64,000 bases of DNA from Hippasteria phrygiana (taxonomy: Eukaryota; Echinodermata; Asteroidea; Valvatida; Goniasteridae): the NCBI GenBank assembly GCA_037893225.1, contig JAZGUH010000756.1, positions 255,501-319,500 on the forward strand, given 5' to 3'. Position 1 is the stretch's first letter. Every line of letters starts with the position of its first letter. This document shows positions 10,051 to 19,000 of the stretch, in pieces. The position numbers and the translations under genes were made by a program. Under the pieces are notes generated by a model that worked only from the letters and a program-made list of their open reading frames with translations, made no database searches and had not been told where the DNA came from.

Positions 10051-13000
10051 GTTTGCTTTTGACCATGGCCTAACGTATAGTATGACTGTTAAGCGCAATT
10101 TTTAAAGACGCGCATTTTTAAAATTTGCACGCGCAATTGAAAACAAATGTGCGTGGGGATTTTTTCAGTTAAAGTATGCGCGCACAAATTTTAAATTCGC
10201 GCTTCGGACAACAACTAACGTTAGGGCACGATATCTGATACGAACTACATGGTAGACATGAATTTTACATCATCGTCAGACGCATGGCGGCCGTTCCATA
10301 ATCGGCAGTAGGCATGTTGACGATTTTGACGAGTTCTCTGTAGATAGAGCGTATTTTGTATCCAACTCCTCTACAGAAAACAATTATAGCGTTCTTGAAG
10401 GGGTTTGAACTGTCTCCCAGTCCTACGACTATACTTTCAAAAATTTTGTGAAGAGGAGAGGGTTTCAAGTTTTGAGTTTTCCAGCTCTTGAGCTACATAG
10501 TACATGATGTCGTGAATATTTGCAAATTCGTATATTACAATGTGTGTGTAGCATTTATTTATTTGATTTGCAAATATGTTGACATTGTTTGTGAACTATA
10601 TTTTTTATAAGCGAATAAAGTTTACGATGTGAATTTTATTGCATATACTTTGTCGCATATCTTTGTGGTGATGTCATATCATCTGTTGAATTGACCTTCA
10701 ATTTATCATCTGTTATTATCACCTGAGATTCTGTGCTTCTATCTTTATGAAGCTGGGTCATGTTTGGCTTGATGACAAGTTGCCTTTGCGTGACATTAAA
10801 GGGGCTGTGTCGTCACGATCATAGCAGGCTTCCGGCTGTACACTGAATCCCGAACTGATGAACGCAGATGAACCCAGTAACTGCAAATAATACCCCACGA
10901 CCGCGACCTACTTGTTTATAAGTATACGTGTACACGTATGTGTATTTCAGTACGCAGAGGCTGGACATGCGTGTGTGTTCCAGGGGGTGTAGTTTCCAAA
11001 AGCCAATTCTCAGAACAGCCATAACAAACAGATGGAGGTTAAAAAGAGCACATAACCGAAATGAAGTGCAAGGGGGCGCACTCCAATATTTGATTCGTTA
11101 ACGCGAGATGGCGCGACGACACAGCCCCTTAGTTAAGGCGCCATCGGGGGGGGGAGGGGTGGGGGGGGAATACATTTTCGGTGTTTTTTTCATTGGAAAA
11201 TGATCTAAACCTCTGTGTCTGATCGGCTAACTTCCCAACATTTAAAAGAAAATGGCAGATTAGGAAGCAATCTATAATTTGCATTCTTCACACAGCAACT
11301 GAGAGAATACTGGATAAGATTTTTTTCTTCTATGAAATAACTTATATAGGTCAGTATAGTGGGAGATTATGTTGTCACTTGGTCATGATGGTGCACTGGC
11401 CCTCACGTACGCGTCCGAACTTTGCAATATATTTGATTTTTCCTAATAGATTGATCACTGTTTTATATATTTTCTAGCATTTTTACGAAGTTTTGTTATT
11501 TTGTTTTTGTTTTACACTTTTCTACTGGTTTTCCCTACTTTTGCCAAACCTCAGGCTTGTATTGTATCCCAGCCCCGGATCCCAGCATCCTTTTTCAAGC
11601 GCTTTGTCACAAGAAATTAAGAACTTACAGTTTGTGTGCAACCCCGTTTACTGTTTGAATAATAAAGATTGCGTGATTTTCAAAAGTTGCGCTCCATCTA
11701 CAATGCGCAAATTTTAAATTTACGCAAGCCAACTAAATTTTCGTGTTAAAAAATTGCGCAGTGCGCATTTTAAAAAAATGCGCGCCTTTGAAGATTGCGC
11801 TCAACATGGGCAATAATTGGGGCTCCTACCGGAATGACCGGAGCTCCGGTAGGACGTTAGGAGCATAATCTAGGGGTATCTGACCATAGTTATCAATTTC
11901 CGGAGGTCTCACCCCAACCTTTGCCACATTTTCATATGTCTTGTGGGCAATTCCACAGGCGATTGTGTAGTTATGGGCCCCTCTTTTGATTTAGGCAATT
12001 CGAGAAAAGCACTTTTTGCATAATTTCTCTAACGTTAGTGACGTATATATATGCCCTAACTTAGTTAGTACCGATTTTATGCAAATTCTGCCTGGATTGC
12101 TAATTGATTTGAATGAATAATAATTTAAATTCAGTGGCTATTGAAACAGCAGCCTTAACGCGACTTTCAAATGTTATAAGCGAGTTCAATATTATATTTG
12201 ACTTTTGCAATGCAATATGGGTGAAAGGTCACAGGTCAGCTCGACCAAAACACGAGGCGGAATTTGGTAGAGCTGACCTTTGACCTGAGAATTATTAAAC
12301 TGGTTTATTAGGGCATGGAAAAAACACAATGCGAACGTATATCAGATTTAATACTGCCCATCTTGCCAGAGTGCTTCGGTAGCTCGACAATCTGTGTTAA
12401 CAGTACCCTACCAATACCATGTCCTTTTTGGATGACGACTTATAAACTGAATGTTCAGAAAACAGGAACCAACGTTCTGGTTTTTAGGCCATACATTGTA
12501 TTTTGTGTGCACATAGGCCTATCATTCGCACGAGTTGAGTAAAACACTTTTTTACATTTTCTTTACAGAAATCAGCTGTGCAACTTTTGGAGAAGGAATC
12601 CAAGAGTGTTGACCTTGATAGTTGCAAAAATAACCAACCATCAGTAATCACCAAGTTGAAGCTCGGTGGCAAGGTGAGTATTGTTGGTACATTTCAGTCA
12701 GTGATGTAGTCAAGACCATGCACAAGACCATGCACAAGACCATGCACAAGACCATGCACAAGACCATGCACAAGACCATGCACAAGACCATGCACAAGAC
12801 CATGCACAAGACCATGCACAAGACCATGCACAAGACCATGCACAAGACCATGCACAAGACCATGCACAAGACCATGCACAAGACCATGCACAAGACCATG
12901 CACAAGACCATGCACAAGACCATGCACAAGACCATGCACAAGACCATGCACAAGACCATGCACAAGACCATGCACAAGACCAGCTTGTTACAGTAACAGG

Positions 13001-16000
13001 CATAAACCATGACAAAGGAATGCTTTTATTACAGTTCGTGTGAATAGCTTAAGACTTGAATTAAGACTGATGGTCTTGTGATGGTCTTGCAGGGTCTTAT
13101 TTCAGTACAAGCCATGTTCTTTTGTACTTGTATGTTTTTCAATGCTGTGTAATGTTAATGCTGTGTTTTCATGTTAAAAATGAAAATTCCTTTTGTTTTG
13201 ATTTTTAAAGGCCCACCTTTTTAAATTGAATACAGACAGCGGCCATAGCCAAGGTTTAATTATTACCTCACCATGTTTTGTCTATATGCACATTCCTGCA
13301 CATACTCGGCCCATTCATGTTTCAACTGTATTCTTGAATGGGAATATTATGAATAGATGGAGCTTTATACCTCCATGTTCAAACAAAGCTTTCATTCGCA
13401 CGAGGGGAGGGGGGAGCTTGGCTGTATTAAGTGTGGTGCCTAATGTTTGCATTTATGCTTGGCTGCACATGTACATGTACGTGAGGGGGCATGTGAACAC
13501 TTAACCAAAAGGAGGTGGGGCACATGTCCTCAAACTGAAAACTGCATGGTTACTGGTTTTTCACTGCGGATTTTCAGAATTGGAGACACGTACAGTATGC
13601 ATGCACCATGCTTCTTGTCAGTCGGTGATAGTTTTGGACCCCCTGTTTTAAATTAAAATATTCTCCGTTTTATTTGTTGTTCATGCATGCTTCTACTGTC
13701 GGTGAGTGATTTTGATGCCCTTTTTGTCAATTTGTAACCAAATTCTAGCTAAAACCTTTATATAGAGGGATGTAGCCTTTGCTCATCTTTCCTGACACAC
13801 TTCAGGTAAAGGAAGTGTGATGATGATGGATGAAGTCGGGCAGATCTAGAGGTGGGTTTAGGGGTGGTTGAAGCTCCATAGCTTATGTGCATATTATGAT
13901 GATTGGTTTTAAAAGCCAAGGCTTTATTTGCTAGGTCAATACATCCAATGGAAGGATATTCAGTATGCTTGATATATTTTATGTCTTTCAGAGTGACAAG
14001 GTAAAAGCATGTCTTCTCAAGACACTCAACTCAAGTCCTGAGAATGGCTGGGCATGGTGAGTTGCTGGTGGTTCAAACACTCCTTCCATCATACTATATA
14101 TAGTTACCCATCCTGACCCTATTCATACTGTGAAGAGATTAGCTTGTCTTGTTTCAGTGTGAGGGGCTGGTTCTTCCACATATTCTTCTAGTAGCCCACA
14201 CCTCGAGTGCCCTTGGGCTTGTGATGGGCGATTTGCATTATAAAAAAACAACAAAAATCAGATATTTGTAATCCTGCCTTGTCTCTGAGTCACTACCTTG
14301 TGTTTTGCTCCTCTTATTGTCTCCATCTTTCAGTTTCTGTTTATAATTGAGTGTTTTAAAACACTAACCCCCTAATGGTTCACCAGGACTAGCTGCTAAA
14401 TCCAACAGAGTCCAACGGTGACTTATATGAGTTTCCTGCTCAATCCAATGCAGTCCAACACAGTCCAACGTGCCAGGTTGTTGGGTACCTAAAAATAAAA
14501 ATGACTTGCCAGCTAAATCCAACAGAATCCAACTGTGACATATTTTTCTGTTGCCTGCTGAATCCAACATAATTGTAACACTGTGAGTTAGCTGCTCAAT
14601 CCAACAGGGTCCAACAGAGATATCAAATTGTTGGAGCCGGTTGGATTCAGCAGGGTTAGGGTGCCCAGACTGTGACCACACCTCGACACCGAGCAGTCAT
14701 TAAAGACCAGACTGGTACAGGAAGCTCAGAAATGTTACTGGACCGGAAGGTGTTACACAGTGTTTTCCATACCAATGTACTGTTTCAATTTTTTTTCCTC
14801 TGCTGACCTTTTTTTGGGGAGGGAGTTTTATTCTGAGAAACCCTGTTTAAAACCCCCTGCCATTCCAGAAACTATGGGGATTTTTCAGTTCACCAGATAA
14901 AAAAAAAATGGGATTTCAATAACACTTCATCCATTGCACGAACAAAAATCATTGATGAAAATAATTTTGTGGATGCCAGTTTGGTTCGGAAAGGTCGGAC
15001 TACTGGAATTCAGAGTGGTGCCCTTGGCACTTTGGTTGTGTACAGACTGCACTATGTGTGGTACCAGTCTGAATGTTCGGATGTCAATGCTGCAAGTTTT
15101 TCCTCATTTCTCTGTAAATATTACACATTATGGTAGAATTTTTACACTCGGATCTTGGAAATGGGTTAGCTAAGGGAGGAGTGGTTAATCTGTGGTCGGG
15201 CCAGGCCTTTGAAAAGCCCAGCCATGCCCGGGCCTTCGGGCTTTTACTCTTGCTATTGTGAGCCACAAATCACCTAACAATAGAGCATCAACTAATCAAT
15301 AAAGCCCGGCCTCTGTCAGGCCAGGCCTGGTTGTAGCCCCTCCCACACTAATCTGTACCCATTCACGGCTGAATCAAAAGATGCCTTAGCTGTCAGTCAC
15401 ATCTGGGTGAACAATAGGAGCCGGCTGACTCCAGACTTAATGGACAGTTTATTTTGTACAATCAGGGGATTATAGAAGCCCAAAGGCCCGGGCGTTCCAG
15501 GGGCTTGGCCAGGCTTTTCAGCGGCCTGGCCTGACCACAGATTAATCACTCCACCCTAACTAAGGGAGTACTGCCTTACCCATGGTTGGGCCAGGCCGTT
15601 GAAAAGCCTGGCCACGCCCGGGCCTTCTGGCTTTTAGTCTTGCTATTGTGAGCCACAAATCACTTAACAATAGAGCATCTACTAATCGATAAATCCTGGC
15701 CTCTGCCAGGCTAGGCCAGGCTGTGGCCCCTGCCATACTAATCTGTAGTGATTGCTTTTGTTGTCATCCTTATCACGGGCCGGAGATCAAGTCTGGGTGA
15801 ACAATGGGAGCTGGCTGGACTCTAGCATTAGTGGGCAGTTTATTGTGTACAACCAGGGGATTATAGAAGCACGAAAGTTTGGGTGTTCCCGGGGCTTAGC
15901 CAGGCTTTTCAATGGCCTGGCCCGACCATGGGTTAGGCAGTGCTCCCTAACATCAGAAATAATATATTGTGGAGAATTTCAAGGAAACGTGTGCCTTTAA

Positions 16001-19000
16001 TATCACATTGGGAAGGGCAAAATTCTCCTTTACATTACATCATCCCGGACACAATTTTCATCTTATAATTGACATGATTGTGGATTTGTTCCTGGCTGCC
16101 CGTATCAGGTCTGAGCTGGGAAGTTTGTATGCCACTCAGCAAGATAAGACCAAAGCAAGCACCTGTTTCAAGCAAGCAGTGAAGCTGTCTGGCAAAGTCA
16201 CACCTTTCATTAGCACCTGGCATTTCATTGGTGAGTTTTAGTAAGCTTGTGAGCTGTGCTTGCACATTAAATGAGTTTGACCTTCCTATTGTGCTGTTAG
16301 CACTGTATGCACATGTACTGCATTCATAGAGCCTGTAAGATGACTTGCATACCACTGAAATTGGGATTCAGGCTCACGACTAAGTTGACTACTTTTCCTA
16401 CTTTTTCCTAATTTGTTTTTTACCTTGCTCCCACTTTTTCCAACTTTTTCTTGAAATTCCTACATTTTACCTACTTTTTTTGTCCTACAACTCCGAAAAA
16501 TAAAAACTCATTGAATATTTTTCGTAAGTATTACACAATGTCGGATGAAACTCACATCCTGAAGGGCTTGGGTGCAGGAATAATGCAACTTTACTTCCAA
16601 GAGCTTACATGTACATGTAGTTGAGGATGGAGGAAGTGTTTTAAAAACAGGCAAAAGTCCTACTTTTATCCCAATTGTTTGTGAAAATTGTAATCCTACT
16701 ATTCTCCTACTTGTTCCCCTGGGTATGCTTGAAAGTCTGTGACCCACAAATCCCTGCCTATAAGGGCATTGAGTCTTGAACTATTTGGAACATGTACCTT
16801 CTCTGTAGGCCCGTTTGTGATCGGCAAGATAGAAGTAGATGGGGACCCCCTGGAATCATGGGGTGGTATCACCGTGGCAGCCAAGCAAAGATACAACAAG
16901 AAGGCCATCTTCTTCTCAGAACTTGTGCCTGGCGGACAGGTGCACTGGAAGACCTACCAGCAAACAGTGAGTAGACAGTTTGCCAGGAAACTCTAACAAG
17001 CACTGTAGTAATGGGCTAGTGTGAAATTGCTTTGATTGTCGTCGGTCAAGGGTTACAACATCCCTTTGGGGTGTCAGGTTGGCCTAGCAGTCCTTTCCCT
17101 GCTTTCCACCTCTATGACCCAAGTTCGAATCCCACCAGGGCCGACATGTGGATTGGGTCCCTGCCTGATTCCGTTGGTTTCCCTGGAATATTACTTGTTT
17201 TTCGTACCAGAAATTTATAATAAAAAACAAAATAAAGCTCATCCTGGATCTTTAGCTTCTGCATTGATCGAGTGTAGTCATTGTGACCTAAGAAATTGTT
17301 TAAATAACATTGTGCAGTTTTACTTTAAGTTTAGTTTAAAAGCTTGGGTAAGCTCAGATTAAAAAGTTAGGGAACTACATGTATATTGATAACGTATAAT
17401 GTATTCCTTCATGCTTTATTTCTGTTAACAGAATGCAGAACAGCCGTTACAGATCACTCCGGACATTAACTTGAATGAGCTCGTGTCCTCACTAGGATCA
17501 TTGGCAATTACTGAATGGCAGGTAATTTTTTTTCTTCTCTTATTCAGTACAGTGTGATTTCATGAGTGGAGAGTGTTTTTGTAGATTCCTCTCCTCAACC
17601 CGCAAACTTCTTTGATTGAAAAGGAAAATGCTGAGTGAATGAGATGCCATACACACACTATGAACATCTAACAAAAGAAAACCCACGCAGTCCTTTGTTT
17701 GTAACAAAGGACTGCGTGGGTTTTCTTTTGTTAGATGTTCATAGTGACATGAGCTCAGTGTTTGCTGTTTTGGGCTCCGGCCACGTTTGCCTTTAGCAGG
17801 TTTCAAACAAATGTTGGCACACCAAACGATTGCGAGACAGGCACTGTAAACCCTCCGGTGAGCCACGTGATCAGTATTTTACTGTCACTTTATGTTCATC
17901 TTTCACAAGTTCATTAGTCAGACATAGCCAAATAATGTGGTAGAGTCCCTTTACCCTATATGGCAGAGTTGTATTCGAGTCCCTGCAACTGTGCAAGTCC
18001 TTTCACAAGTCCCTGCAAGTCCCTGCAAGTCCATCACAAACCCTCCAGTCCTAATCCCAATCACAAGCTATTCAAATGAGCTGTGACAAAGGCATTCCTT
18101 TGTCATTGTTCATCCAGTTACTTGTGACCGGCTTTATGAAAGCACTTCTGACTGGGCTTGTGAAAGGACTTGTGAAAGGACTTGTGAAAGCACTTGCCGG
18201 ACTCGAATACAACTCTGCTATATGGTTTAATGACCGAGCTATAATCCTGGGAACTCGACCCCAAACAGAAAAACCATCTGTTTTGTGTACAAAATTAGTC
18301 TGGGCCAGAGTACAAAGTGGCTTGGCTTTGTGTCATCAATCAAGTGCCTGGTATATGTGGGTCATGGTTGACACGATAAACATCTAACAAAAGAAAAACG
18401 GTGCACTAACAATGAACATCCATTGTTACTTTCTGAGTGTGCTTGCCAAAGAAAGATAATCAGCCTTGAAAAAAAATACATAAAATTTATATTTTACAGC
18501 AGCTGTTCACCAATTTACAATGCACATTAAAACAAAAAGGTACATGTGGTGCAATGTAATACAATTTTGCAACCAAGTGCACCGGAGGGTTAAAATGGAT
18601 AAACTTGTCGATCATTTATGAATGTAATATAAAGTATTGATGCTGTGTGAAAATTGCATGGTATATGTACGAAAAAATACTTTCAAATTGAATTGAAAAT
18701 CATTGAAAAAAACAAAACAACTTCTACATGTATGCTTGATAGTGTAATGTTTGTTCTTCCAACAGGGCTGGCTTGTTGGTGAATTTGCCGTCAATGCCAA
18801 AGATGAAAACATCCTTGTCCAGTGTTTAGGTGAGCAACTTCTCAATCACTGTTTTATAAAAATACAAGCAGAAAATGCCAAAACCATTTATTGGAACCAC
18901 TGTAGGTTAAAGATCCCTATCCATATTTTTTGGGGGTCTGTTGTTTTTTGCCTGTTGGCAGTGGCGTATCTAATTTTTAGAATTTGTTTAGACAATTTCG

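Larger units (their letters stand above)
10051..12568 (+). other. Intron 1 of the TPR gene
   Basis: It is mostly transposon-derived: a long-TIR element (10088-11805) with a nested MITE (10797-11134), then a DR1-bearing inverted repeat (12226-12286). It ends in TTTTTACATTTTCTTTACAG. Short open frames inside show no domain. Confidence 0.65.
12674..13991 (+). other. Intron 2 of the TPR gene
   Basis: It begins with GTGAGT, holds the 12-bp minisatellite and foldback element (12711-13100), then unremarkable sequence, and ends ATGTCTTTCAG. Confidence 0.7.
14057..16108 (+). other. Intron 3 of the TPR gene
   Basis: It contains a degenerate AATCCAACAG-type repeat cluster (14390-14660) and two head-to-tail MITEs (15171-15950). 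The acceptor is CCCGTATCAG. The open frame running into exon 4 from 15969 is intronic before 16109. Confidence 0.7.
17522..18765 (+). other. Intron 6 of the TPR gene
   Basis: It is almost entirely nested inverted repeats: a perfect 44-bp palindrome (17656-17746), an outer TIR pair (17719-18398) and a CAAG-rich foldback (17940-18225). The inverse words AACCCTCCGGTG (about 17851) and CACCGGAGGGTT (about 18580) bracket part of it. Confidence 0.7.

Noticed and set aside
12648..13015. Long repetitive open frames (MHKT, VLCM, VHGL, SCAW repeats) on both strands
   Set aside because: They are artefacts of a 12-bp tandem repeat whose length is a multiple of three; the array is intronic, next to a confirmed splice donor.
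14364..14681. Minus-strand 105-aa repetitive frame
   Set aside because: Translates the degenerate AATCCAACAG repeats; lies inside intron 3.
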